Shown: piece by piece, positions 8,492 to 17,509 of the stretch
Layout of the letters: each line of letters begins with the position of its first letter
Numbering within the stretch: position 1 is the stretch's first letter
From: Candidatus Intricatilinea gracilis
GTDB lineage: Bacteria; Pseudomonadota; Gammaproteobacteria; Burkholderiales; Burkholderiaceae_C
Direction: 5' to 3'
Assembly (NCBI GenBank): GCA_016702605.1
Contig: JADJDQ010000001.1
Coordinates: 434,001-498,000 of the forward strand
DNA length: 64,000 nt
Notes under the pieces: generated by a model
The model's input: only the letters and a program-made list of their open reading frames with translations
Database searches by the model: none
What the model was told of the DNA's origin: nothing
Made by a program: the position numbers and the translations under genes

Positions 8492-9160
8492 ATGAAACAG
8501 ATCCTGCTGCTGGAAGACCTGCCCGAAATCCGCGCCTGGTTGCGCACCCTGGTGTTGCAGGTGTTCCCCGGCTCCAACGTGGTCGAGGCAGCACGGGTGC
8601 ACGACGCCCTGCAGCATGTCAGCGCCACCAATTTCGATCTGGCGCTGGTCGACCTCGGCCTGCCCGACGGTTCGGGTGTGCGAGTCGTGCAGGCGCTGCG
8701 CGACAGCCAGCCCGACGCCCAGTCGGTGGTGGTCACCATTCACGACGACGACGACCACCTCTTCCCCGCCCTGCAGGCCGGCGCGTACGGCTACTTGCTG
8801 AAAGAGCAGCCGCGCGAGCAGCTGATGGAGCATCTGCAGCGCATCAGCCAGGGCGAGCCGCCGCTGTCGCCGTCGATCGCCCGGCGCATGATCTCGTATT
8901 TCTCGGCCCAGGCCGCCAAGCCGCTGCCTTACCAGCCCGAGCCCGACACGCTGGTGCCCAACGTCTCGCTCACCGAGCGTGAACGCGAAGTGCTGCTGCG
9001 GGTAGCCAAGGGGTTCACGCTGCCCGAGATCGGCGTGCAGCTGAGCCTGTCGCGCCACACCATCGCCGACTACGTCAAGCAGATCTACCGCAAGCTCAAC
9101 GTGAGCTCGCGCGCAGAAGCGGCGCTCGAAGCACAGCGCCTCGGATTGTTCCGTCGCTGA
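8492..9160 (+). CDS. NarL/LuxR-family response regulator
   Basis: A 222-residue regulator with a receiver domain followed by a LuxR helix-turn-helix. The phosphoacceptor is D54 in LALVDLGLPDG, with the acidic pocket LLLEDLPE and conserved K in LLKEQP. The DNA-binding domain begins LTEREREVLLRVAKG and ends IYRKLNVSSRAEA. ATG 8492 has GAGAAGG upstream; a TTG overlapping the kinase stop at 8453 is a less likely start. Gene order and HisKA_3/LuxR pairing make it the cognate partner of the kinase at 6555. Confidence 0.92.
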   Translation: MKQILLLEDLPEIRAWLRTLVLQVFPGSNVVEAARVHDALQHVSATNFDLALVDLGLPDGSGVRVVQALRDSQPDAQSVVVTIHDDDDHLFPALQAGAYGYLLKEQPREQLMEHLQRISQGEPPLSPSIARRMISYFSAQAAKPLPYQPEPDTLVPNVSLTEREREVLLRVAKGFTLPEIGVQLSLSRHTIADYVKQIYRKLNVSSRAEAALEAQRLGLFRR

Positions 9161-9227
9161 CCATCGACGCCGCGCAATGCGGTGTCGTGCGTGAGGGCGC
9201 GTCGATCGCGCCCACCATAATCCGCCC

Positions 9228-9806
9228 ATGATCGGACGTCTGAGCGGAACCCTGGTGGAGAAGAGTCCACCGCAGCTGCTGGTGGATGTGGGCGGGGTCG
9301 GCTACGAGGTCGACGTGCCCATGAGCACCTTCTACAACCTGCCGCACCTGGGTGAGCGCGTCACGCTGCTGACCCACTTCATCGTGCGCGAGGACGCACA
9401 GCTGCTCTACGGCTTTCTCACCGCAAGTGAACGGGCGGCCTTCCGCGAAGTGATCCGCATCAGTGGCGTGGGCCCGCGCACGGCGCTGTCCATCCTGTCC
9501 GGCCTGTCTGTCGCCGAGTTGGCGCAGGCCGTCACGGCGCAGGACAGCAAACGCCTCGTCAAGGTGCCCGGCATCGGCAAGAAGACGGCCGAGCGCCTGC
9601 TGCTCGAACTCAAGGGCCGCCTCGGCGCGGACCTGCCGTTGGTGGCCGCCAGCGGCGCTGCCGGTGCCGAATCACATGCCGACATCGCCCAGGCGCTCAT
9701 GGCCCTGGGCTACAACGAGAAAGAGGCCGACGCTGCACTGAAGGTTCTGCCACCGGGCGTGGGTGTGAGCGAAGGCATCAAGCTCGCGCTCAAGCGCCTG
9801 GCCTGA
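9228..9806 (+). CDS. ruvA: Holliday junction helicase subunit RuvA
   Basis: A 192-residue protein that tetramerises on four-way junctions and loads RuvB for branch migration. It starts with the canonical MIGRLSGTL OB-fold. Tandem helix-hairpin-helix motifs follow (RISGVGPRTALSIL and VPGIGKKTAERLL), then a flexible linker and the C-terminal three-helix domain that contacts RuvB (MALGYNEKEADAAL). It lies 22 bp upstream of ruvB. No ruvC is visible in this window. Confidence 0.98.
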   Translation: MIGRLSGTLVEKSPPQLLVDVGGVGYEVDVPMSTFYNLPHLGERVTLLTHFIVREDAQLLYGFLTASERAAFREVIRISGVGPRTALSILSGLSVAELAQAVTAQDSKRLVKVPGIGKKTAERLLLELKGRLGADLPLVAASGAAGAESHADIAQALMALGYNEKEADAALKVLPPGVGVSEGIKLALKRLA

Positions 9807-9828
9807 CACGCCGTTCGAACCGATCACC

Positions 9829-10896
<1,068 letters not shown>

Positions 10897-10905
10897 CTGT
10901 CCCGA

Positions 10906-12654
10906 TCAGTGCGTCGGCCGCGCCGCCGCTTCGGCCAATGCCGGCAACATGTGGCGCACGATCATGAACTGCGCTGCGTAATACGTCGTCAGCACCCACA
11001 GCGACGACAGCGGAAGCGGTGTGACGAAGCGATTGATCGCCAGCAAGGTGTCACTCAGCATGAACAGCAGCGCACCCAGCGCCACACCCCAGGCCGCCCG
11101 TCTGCTTGTCTCACCTGGCATGGCTGCAGCGCGACCGATGGCCTGCGCCGCCATCAGCGAGATGACCAGCACGTAGACGGCCACCGGCACGCGCAACTCG
11201 GCAGGCAACCCGCCAGCGATGAGCACGCCGTACATCGTCAGGCCCGCGGCGAGTGTGCCCATCACCGCGCGGCGATGGGCCAGCGTCGCAGCATCGCTGC
11301 GAAACAGCGCGATATAGGCCAGGTGGGCACACAGGAAGGCGATCAACCCGGCGACGAACTGGCCCCGCAGCATCAGCAACACGTCGCCGACACACGATGC
11401 ACCCAGCGCCAGCAGCAGCCACACAGCGCGCCGTGTCACCCCACCTACGGCGAGCAGGCGCATCAGCACCCAAGCCATCATCAACAGCATGGTGAGTGGC
11501 TTGAAGGCTTGATGCAGCTCGACCCAGTCTGCCGCCGCACCCAGCGTGGACAAGGTGGCGGCGTCGATCACCAGGCAAGCGACCCATCCGATACGTCCCT
11601 GCAGCGTGGCGTTGAGCGCCCACAAGCCCATGGTGATGGCCGCGCCGGCCAGCAGCGAGTTGGTGGGAGTCAGGGTTTCGGCAAACCACAGAAAACCCGC
11701 CACAGCGCCGAGCAAGGCGCTGAACTGCAGCACGGCAAACAGCTGCAGGCGCGGGCTCAGTGGTGGGTCGAACACCTGCTGCGCCGCCAGATCGAACACG
11801 GGACGTGGCCAGCGAGCCGCCACATCCGCGGGACGCCAGGCTGCGGGACGCAGCCACACCCGGATCTTGTCGCTCCAGCGGCGGGTGGCCCAGCTGTCGC
11901 GCAGCAAGGTGGCGTAGACCTCCAGGTTGGCCCATAGCGGGTCGTAGCTGCGCAAGGTCATACGTGTGCCGTAGACGCAGGGTTCGGCGGCATCCTCCTC
12001 GACGAAGGTGCCGAAGGCTCGGTCCCACACCACCAGCAGGCCGCCGTAATTGCGGTCGAGGTAGCGGTCGTTCACGGCATGGTGCACGCGGTGGTTGCTG
12101 GGCGAGCAGAACCAGCGGTCGAACCAGCCGAGCTTGGGCACATGTTCGGTGTGGACCCAGAACTGGTACAGCAGATCGACCAGGCCGACGATGGCCAACA
12201 GCACCGGCGGCACACCCAGCAGCGCCATCGGCACGTAGAAGATCCAGCCCAGCAGCAGGCCGCTGCCGGTCTGGCGCAGGGCAGTCGAGAGGTTGTAGCT
12301 CTGGCTCTGGTGGTGCACCACGTGCGCCGCCCAGAACAGCGCCACCTCATGGCCGGCGCGGTGGTGCCAGTAGTAGCAGAAGTCGTACAGCAGCAAGGCC
12401 GCCAGCCAGCCCGGCCAGCTTTGCCAGAAGGTGCTGTCGGGCGCCAGGGCCAGCACCTCCCAGATCAAGGTGTAGACACCGATGCGCAGCAGCGTGAGGT
12501 ACACACCGGCCAGCTGGCTGAGCATGCCCAGGCTGATGGAAGCGATGGCGTCGCCCAGCCGGTAGGTGTTGCGCCCGCGCAGCCAGCCCCAGGCGAACTC
12601 GATCGCGATCAGCAGCAGGAAGACCGGCGTGGCCCAGACGATGGCCTTGTTCAT
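10906..12654 (-). CDS. Fatty acid hydroxylase/sterol desaturase fused to a YhhN (TMEM86-like) domain
   Basis: A 582-residue polytopic membrane protein with two domains. Residues about 1-290 are a fatty-acid-hydroxylase-superfamily di-iron domain with the histidine clusters WHHRAGH (97-102), HVVHH (111-115), HTEH (168-171) and NHRVHH (187-192). Residues about 385-580 match YhhN/TMEM86: several short hydrophobic helices with SCVGDVLLM, FLCAHLAYIALF, GALLFMLSDTLLA and TYYAAQFMIV. Eukaryotic members include alkylglycerol monooxygenase (hydroxylase side) and lysoplasmalogenase (TMEM86B), both acting on ether lipids. That link is inference here. ATG 12654 lacks a clear Shine-Dalgarno but fits the family N-terminus. 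Confidence 0.85.
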   Translation of the reverse strand: MNKAIVWATPVFLLLIAIEFAWGWLRGRNTYRLGDAIASISLGMLSQLAGVYLTLLRIGVYTLIWEVLALAPDSTFWQSWPGWLAALLLYDFCYYWHHRAGHEVALFWAAHVVHHQSQSYNLSTALRQTGSGLLLGWIFYVPMALLGVPPVLLAIVGLVDLLYQFWVHTEHVPKLGWFDRWFCSPSNHRVHHAVNDRYLDRNYGGLLVVWDRAFGTFVEEDAAEPCVYGTRMTLRSYDPLWANLEVYATLLRDSWATRRWSDKIRVWLRPAAWRPADVAARWPRPVFDLAAQQVFDPPLSPRLQLFAVLQFSALLGAVAGFLWFAETLTPTNSLLAGAAITMGLWALNATLQGRIGWVACLVIDAATLSTLGAAADWVELHQAFKPLTMLLMMAWVLMRLLAVGGVTRRAVWLLLALGASCVGDVLLMLRGQFVAGLIAFLCAHLAYIALFRSDAATLAHRRAVMGTLAAGLTMYGVLIAGGLPAELRVPVAVYVLVISLMAAQAIGRAAAMPGETSRRAAWGVALGALLFMLSDTLLAINRFVTPLPLSSLWVLTTYYAAQFMIVRHMLPALAEAAARPTH

Positions 12655-12730
12655 GCGCGGATTGTGCGGCGCCGTGCCGAGCCCTAGCAGCCGAGTCTGC
12701 CCGCTTGACAAGGCGGGCGCAGCTCGCCTT

Positions 12731-13390
12731 TCAGGCGCGGTTGTCCTGCACCTCGTCGCGCCAGGTGTTGGCGTTGAGGTGGGCGCTGTCACCCCAGCCG
12801 ATGATGGTGAGGCCCAGGTCGGTGAAGAGCAGCCGGTTGATGCTGGCGTTGCCGAGATGCCAGCTGCGCGGCGCGTCGAGCGCCATGCCGTTGGCAGCGC
12901 GGTACAGACAGTCGAGCACGCCCCCATGCGCCACCAGGGCGACGGTCTGGCCAGGGTGGCGCGACGCGATCAACGTGGCGGTGGTGACACACCGCTCGAA
13001 GAACTCGGTCAGGCTCTCGCCGCCATCGGGCGCGAAATCGACCTCGCGTGATCGCCAGCGCCTGGCCAACTCCGGGTGGTCTCGTTCCACCTCCTCCACG
13101 GTGCGGGCCTGGAAGGCGCCGAAGTGGCGCTCACGCAGCCCCGCGTCGAGTTGCAGCGCAATGCCGGTGGCACGGCCCAGTGCTTCGGCGGTGGCACGGG
13201 CGCGGCTCAGGTCAGAGCTGTAGATGGCGGTGATCGGCTCCTCGGCCAGCGCGCTGGCGAGCAGTTCGGCCTGGGCGCGGCCTTCGTCGTTCAGGCCGAT
13301 GTCGATCTGGCCCTGGACGCGGCCTTCGACGTTCCAGTCGGTTTCGCCGTGGCGCAGGGCGAGGATGCGCGTGGCGCGGTCATGGCTCAT
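12731..13390 (-). CDS. Histidine phosphatase superfamily protein (phosphoglycerate-mutase-like)
   Basis: A 219-residue cytoplasmic enzyme with the catalytic RHGETDWN motif near residue 14, the second active-site region GLRERHFGAFQ, and the second histidine in LVAHGGVLDCL. Length and motif spacing fit the cofactor-independent-looking GpmB/CobC branch rather than true GpmA. The substrate (phosphoglycerate, alpha-ribazole phosphate or another phosphate ester) cannot be decided. ATG 13390 starts MSHDRATRILALRHGE. It is probably co-transcribed with the DUF1840 gene upstream. Confidence 0.88.
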   Translation of the reverse strand: MSHDRATRILALRHGETDWNVEGRVQGQIDIGLNDEGRAQAELLASALAEEPITAIYSSDLSRARATAEALGRATGIALQLDAGLRERHFGAFQARTVEEVERDHPELARRWRSREVDFAPDGGESLTEFFERCVTTATLIASRHPGQTVALVAHGGVLDCLYRAANGMALDAPRSWHLGNASINRLLFTDLGLTIIGWGDSAHLNANTWRDEVQDNRA

Positions 13391-13458
13391 GTCGGGTTCG
13401 AGGCCTCGGGGCCGTGGGTGAGGGTCGGCGGGATGCGGGACGTGATCGCGGGCGCGAC

Positions 13459-13788
13459 TCAGGTACCGCCACCCCAGACGATGGGTTTGTCGGCACGGTA
13501 GGAGCGCCGGCACATCTCGATGAGAGGCCAGGCCCGTTGCCGCAAGGCCACGTCCTGATGCTTGGGCGGCGGAGTGCCCTCGACCTCGGCCTGGCGCTCG
13601 AGCTCGTGGAAGTGTTCTTCCTCGGCCTTGATCGCTGCTTCGAGCGTCGAGATCAAGGCGGGCATGTCGACCGGCTCGATGATGCCCTGCGGCGAAGGAT
13701 CGACACCGGCGGCGCGCAACACCCGGTCGCCGACCGGGGTGGTCATGATGAGGTCGCCGGTGGCGCGCGACTTGAACTTGTACAACAT
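13459..13788 (-). CDS. DUF1840 family protein
   Basis: A 109-residue soluble protein beginning MLYKFKSRATGDLIM. The conserved core VGDRVLRAAG...PQGIIEP is followed by a charged helix (AAIKAEEEHFHELERQ) and a Pro-rich turn before a second helix. This is the pattern of DUF1840, found mostly in Beta- and Gammaproteobacteria; function unknown. The 5' extension of the frame (MWPKRRRG...) is not family-like, so ATG 13788 was chosen. It lies between acyltransferase and phosphatase genes on the same strand. Confidence 0.85.
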   Translation of the reverse strand: MLYKFKSRATGDLIMTTPVGDRVLRAAGVDPSPQGIIEPVDMPALISTLEAAIKAEEEHFHELERQAEVEGTPPPKHQDVALRQRAWPLIEMCRRSYRADKPIVWGGGT

Positions 13789-13847
13789 GGCGCTCGCTTC
13801 CTGTTGAGTGATCGGGCCTCGGCGTCGCTTCGGCCACAAGGCACAGC

Positions 13848-14690
13848 TTACGCCAGTGGCCGTGGCCCTGCCGAACTGGCCAACGCGGCGCTGATGCGGT
13901 CATGCAACTGCGCGGCAAGTTGCCGACGGTCAAGCGCCTGGAGCGGCAACGCAGGGTCACGCGAGGTTGACTCACCGCCCTCGGAGGGTGGAGGCGAGTC
14001 GCCGGCCTGGGGGCGACCACTCGGCAGTGGCGCCAGCACGGTCAGCGTCACGGCCAGGCCTCGTGCTGCGGCGATCCGGGCCATGCTTTGTGCCTGCGAG
14101 GTGTCGCCCACATACATGGCCGCCGAACTGACCGGCTGGTCGGGCTCGGAATACCGCAGCGCCACCGGTTGGATGACGGCACTGCTGGCGATGGCCGCCT
14201 GCAGCAGGTTGGCATGAAACGGCAGCGGCACGTGGCCTTCGCCGGTGGTGCCCTCGGGGAACACCGCCACCACGTCGCCATCAGTCAGCGCTGCGGCCAT
14301 CTGATGCACCACACGCATGGCGTCACGTTTGCGTTCCCGCTCGACGTACAAGGTGTCACCGGCGTCCACCAGGCGCGAGATGAGCGGCCAGCTTTTCACA
14401 TCCGACTTGGACACGAACCGCGCTTGCGGGCACACCGCATGGATGGCCGTGATGTCCAGCCAGCTCACATGGTTGGCCACGATGAGTTGGGCACCCGGCC
14501 CGAACTCGCCGAGCAGCCTGAGCTCGACACCCAGCAGGCGCAACAGCTTGGCCGACCACCATTGCACCAGCGCGCGCCGCTTGGCTGCGTCGCGCCGGCT
14601 CATGCCGGTGGCGACGATGGCCAGGCCGTGCAGCGCGTGCAGCGTGGCGCGGCTCAGGCGCCAGGCGGCGATCAGGCCGCGCACGAACAC
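13848..14690 (-). CDS. plsC: 1-acyl-sn-glycerol-3-phosphate acyltransferase
   Basis: A lysophosphatidate acyltransferase-like membrane enzyme of about 280 residues. The catalytic NHVSWLD motif (NHxxxxD) and the FPEGTT glycerol-phosphate-binding motif are both present after an N-terminal hydrophobic segment. Start is uncertain: the frame runs back to 14759, inside pyrX. GTG 14690, just past the pyrX stop, is the first start that avoids a long overlap, and GTG 14684 is equally possible. The C-terminal tail (about 235-265) is a Pro/Ser/Gly linker encoded by a G/C-rich imperfect palindromic stretch, which may be an inserted intergenic-type repeat. Confidence 0.88.
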   Translation of the reverse strand: MFVRGLIAAWRLSRATLHALHGLAIVATGMSRRDAAKRRALVQWWSAKLLRLLGVELRLLGEFGPGAQLIVANHVSWLDITAIHAVCPQARFVSKSDVKSWPLISRLVDAGDTLYVERERKRDAMRVVHQMAAALTDGDVVAVFPEGTTGEGHVPLPFHANLLQAAIASSAVIQPVALRYSEPDQPVSSAAMYVGDTSQAQSMARIAAARGLAVTLTVLAPLPSGRPQAGDSPPPSEGGESTSRDPALPLQALDRRQLAAQLHDRISAALASSAGPRPLA

Positions 14691-14697
14691 TCGCGCA

Positions 14698-16023
14698 TCA
14701 CGCGTCGCTCGCCATCGCGGCGCGCTCGAAGGCCACGCTGCCGGCCACCAGCGTGGCACGCACCCGGCCCGGCAACATCATGCCGGTGTCGGCAAAGTTG
14801 AAGGGCGTGTGGCGGCCCTGGCTGCGCAGGGTGCTGGGATCGAGGCGCCAGACCACATCCGGGTCGTAGACACACACGTCGGCCACACCTCCTTCGACCA
14901 GGCGCCCGGCGCTGGACACCAGCGAGCCCAGCGCGTCGCCCAGCACACGCACCGGATCGCTGGTGACCCGCGCCAGCGTGGCGGCGGTGTCCAGGCCCGC
15001 GTCCTGGCCCCACTTGAGCGCCAGGCTGAGCAGCAGTTCCAGCCCGGTGGCGCCCGGTTCGGCCTCACCGAAGGGCAGGTGTTTGGCATCCCCCTCGACC
15101 GGCGTGTGGTCGGACACCAGCGCATCGAGTGTGCCGTCGAGCAGGCCGGCGCGCAGCGCGTCGCGGTCACGGCCCTGGCGCAGCGGCGGGGTCAGGCGCA
15201 TGGCCGAGTTGAAGTAGCCGATGTCGATGTCGGTGAGGTGCAGCGAGTTGATGCTCACGTCGGCCGTCACCGGCAGGCCTTCGGCCTTGGCGCGGCGTAC
15301 CAGGTCGACCCCGGCGGCGCTGGACAGTCGCATCAGGTGCACGCGCGCCCCGGTAGCACGCATCAGCTCGAACACGGTGTGCAATGCCAGCGTCTCGGCC
15401 GCCACCGGCACACCCGACAGGCCCAGGCGGGTGGCGACCGAGCCACTTGCCGCCACACCCTTGCCCAGCCAGCCATCCTGCGGCCGCAGCCAGACGGTGT
15501 AGCCATGGGTGGCGGCGTATTGCAGCGCGCGCATCAGCACCTGGGTGTCGCGCACCGGCGTTTCGGCCTGCGAGAAACCGACACAACCGGCCTCGGTCAA
15601 CTCCACCATCTCGGTCAGCGCCTCGCCAGCCAGTCCCTTGGTTAGCGCACCGAGCGGAAAGAGCCGGCACAGGCTCAGCTTGCGCGCGCGGAACTTGAGC
15701 ATTTCGACCAGACCCGGCTCGTCCAGCGTCGGGTCGGTGTCGGGTGGGCAGACCAGACTGGTCACACCACCGGCGGCTGCGGCGTTGAGCTCACTCTCGA
15801 GCATGCCTTCATGCTCGTGGCCGGGTTCGCGCAGGCGCGCCGCCAGATCGACCAAGCCAGGTGCCACGACGCAACCGCTGGCATCGATGACCCGGCTCGG
15901 CGCAAAGTCGGTCGGCACCCGGCCGATGGACAGGATGCGACCGGCGGCAATCGCCACGTCGGCGCGTTCGTCGCGCCCGCTGGCGGGGTCGACCACACGA
16001 CCGTTGGTGATGAGGATCTTCAT
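14698..16023 (-). CDS. pyrX: Non-catalytic dihydroorotase homologue (PyrC'/PyrX), aspartate carbamoyltransferase partner
   Basis: A 441-residue amidohydrolase-fold protein of dihydroorotase type. The metal-binding HxH after the first strand is absent: the motif reads GLVDLAARLREPGHE, with A61-A62-R63 where H-x-H is expected. The carboxylated Lys region is also not recognisable. In Pseudomonas and relatives such an inactive PyrC' is needed to assemble the dodecameric aspartate carbamoyltransferase with PyrB; that role is inferred here. Its ATG overlaps the pyrB stop by 4 bp, supporting stoichiometric co-translation. A functional dihydroorotase should be encoded elsewhere. Confidence 0.93.
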   Translation of the reverse strand: MKILITNGRVVDPASGRDERADVAIAAGRILSIGRVPTDFAPSRVIDASGCVVAPGLVDLAARLREPGHEHEGMLESELNAAAAGGVTSLVCPPDTDPTLDEPGLVEMLKFRARKLSLCRLFPLGALTKGLAGEALTEMVELTEAGCVGFSQAETPVRDTQVLMRALQYAATHGYTVWLRPQDGWLGKGVAASGSVATRLGLSGVPVAAETLALHTVFELMRATGARVHLMRLSSAAGVDLVRRAKAEGLPVTADVSINSLHLTDIDIGYFNSAMRLTPPLRQGRDRDALRAGLLDGTLDALVSDHTPVEGDAKHLPFGEAEPGATGLELLLSLALKWGQDAGLDTAATLARVTSDPVRVLGDALGSLVSSAGRLVEGGVADVCVYDPDVVWRLDPSTLRSQGRHTPFNFADTGMMLPGRVRATLVAGSVAFERAAMASDA

Positions 16024-16982
16024 GCCGCGTTTCCAGCAATGATGGACATGACCGCCATACGCACCGCGATGCCGAAGGTGACCTGCGGCAGGATGACGCT
16101 GTGGCTGCCGTCGGCCACGGACGAGTCGATCTCGACGCCGCGGTTGATCGGCCCCGGGTGCATGACGATGGCGTCGGGTTTGGCCAGCGCGAGTTTCTCG
16201 GGCGTCAGGCCCCAGCACTTGAAGAATTCGCCCGCGCTGGGCAGCAGGGCGCCGTTCATGCGTTCGTTCTGCAGGCGCAGCATGATGATGACGTCGGCGC
16301 CGCGGATGCCCTCACTCATGTCGTGACAGACCCGCACGCCCATGTCCTTCAGGTCGCCCGGCACCAGCGTCTTGGGACCGACAGCGCGGATGTCGGGCAC
16401 ACCCAGCGTGGTGAGTGCATGGATGTCCGAACGCGCCACACGCGAGTGCACGATGTCGCCGACGATGGCCACGCTCAGCTGGCTGAAGTCCTTCTTGAAG
16501 TGGCGGATCGTGTACATGTCCAGCAGCCCCTGGGTGGGGTGGGCATGACGGCCGTCACCGGCGTTGACCACGTGTACATGCGGCGCGCAGTGTTGTGCGA
16601 TCAGATACGGCGCGCCACTCTCGCTGTGCCGCACGACGAACATGTCGGCGTGCATGGCGCTGAGGTTGGCGATGGTGTCGAGCAGGCTCTCGCCCTTGCT
16701 GGCGCTGCTCTTGGCGATGTCCAGGTTGAGCACGTCGGCGCTCAGGCGCTTGGCGGCGATCTCGAAGGTGGTGCGCGTGCGGGTGCTGTTCTCGAAGAAC
16801 AGGTTGAACACACTCTTGCCACGCAGCAGCGGCACCTTCTTGACCTCGCGGTCGTTGACCGACAGGAAGGTGCCAGCGGTGTCGAGAATCTGCGTGACCA
16901 CGGCGCGGGGCAGGCCCTCGATCGACAGCAGATGGACGAGTTCGCCGTGGGTGTTGAGCTGGGGGTTGCGGCGGGTAAGCAT
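16020..16982 (-). CDS. pyrB: Aspartate carbamoyltransferase catalytic subunit
   Basis: A 320-residue enzyme for the committed step of pyrimidine synthesis (carbamoyl phosphate plus aspartate). The carbamoyl-phosphate loop STRTRTTFE, the loop with SSASKGES, HPTQGLLDM and the C-terminal HPGPINRGVEI are all intact. The start (ATG 16982) shares bases with the pyrR stop (TGATG), and its stop overlaps pyrX. This is a tightly coupled pyrR-pyrB-pyrX unit without a pyrI regulatory subunit. Confidence 0.98.
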   Translation of the reverse strand: MLTRRNPQLNTHGELVHLLSIEGLPRAVVTQILDTAGTFLSVNDREVKKVPLLRGKSVFNLFFENSTRTRTTFEIAAKRLSADVLNLDIAKSSASKGESLLDTIANLSAMHADMFVVRHSESGAPYLIAQHCAPHVHVVNAGDGRHAHPTQGLLDMYTIRHFKKDFSQLSVAIVGDIVHSRVARSDIHALTTLGVPDIRAVGPKTLVPGDLKDMGVRVCHDMSEGIRGADVIIMLRLQNERMNGALLPSAGEFFKCWGLTPEKLALAKPDAIVMHPGPINRGVEIDSSVADGSHSVILPQVTFGIAVRMAVMSIIAGNAA

Positions 16983-17509
16983 CAGTCCTCCCGGATCTCG
17001 AAGCTGAAGGCGCCGGTGTCGTCGCGTGTCAGGCTCAGGCGCTGGGCGGGTGGCAGCACCACCCGGGCCGCGGCGTAGGCGGCCTCGATCGGCAATTCGC
17101 GCCCGCCGCGGTCCACCAGCACGGCCAGCGTGACCGAAGCCGGGCGGCCGAAGTCGTACAACTCGTTGACCACGGCGCGGATGGTGCGGCCGGTGAAGAG
17201 CACGTCGTCGATCAGCAGGATGTGGCAGCCATCGACGGCGAACGGCAGCTTGGTGCGGTCGGTGCCACCCGAGAAACCACGCGAGCTGAAGTCGTCGCGG
17301 TGCAGGGTGCTGGAGATCACACCCTGCTGCGGCGCGGCCGGGCCATCGCCCACAGGGCGCAGATCGGCCGCGAGCCGTTCGGCCAGCCAGGCGCCGCCGG
17401 ACCAGATGCCGACCAGCGCCTGCGGACCGGTGCGCCGTGCCAGCAGGCCACGCACACCGCTGCGCAGCTCGGTGTAGAGCGCTTCGGCGTCGAGTTGCAG
17501 AGTACTCAT
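16982..17509 (-). CDS. pyrR: Bifunctional pyr operon regulator / uracil phosphoribosyltransferase PyrR
   Basis: A 175-residue PRTase-fold protein with the PRPP-binding motif ILLIDDVLFTGRTIRAV and the conserved HRDDFSSRG region. In Gram-positives PyrR attenuates pyr mRNA. In proteobacteria its regulatory role is less certain, and weak uracil phosphoribosyltransferase activity is possible. ATG 17509 is in frame with the upstream ruvX reading frame as assembled, producing an apparent 379-aa RuvX-PyrR fusion. A TGA in the +1 frame overlaps this ATG (ATGA), which suggests the two are really separate coupled genes (see ruvX). Confidence 0.93.
   Translation of the reverse strand: MSTLQLDAEALYTELRSGVRGLLARRTGPQALVGIWSGGAWLAERLAADLRPVGDGPAAPQQGVISSTLHRDDFSSRGFSGGTDRTKLPFAVDGCHILLIDDVLFTGRTIRAVVNELYDFGRPASVTLAVLVDRGGRELPIEAAYAAARVVLPPAQRLSLTRDDTGAFSFEIRED

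Noticed and set aside
6420..8594. 724-codon open frame on the minus strand
   Set aside because: Antisense to the histidine kinase and overlapping its regulator; composition is His/Gln/Ala-biased without motifs.
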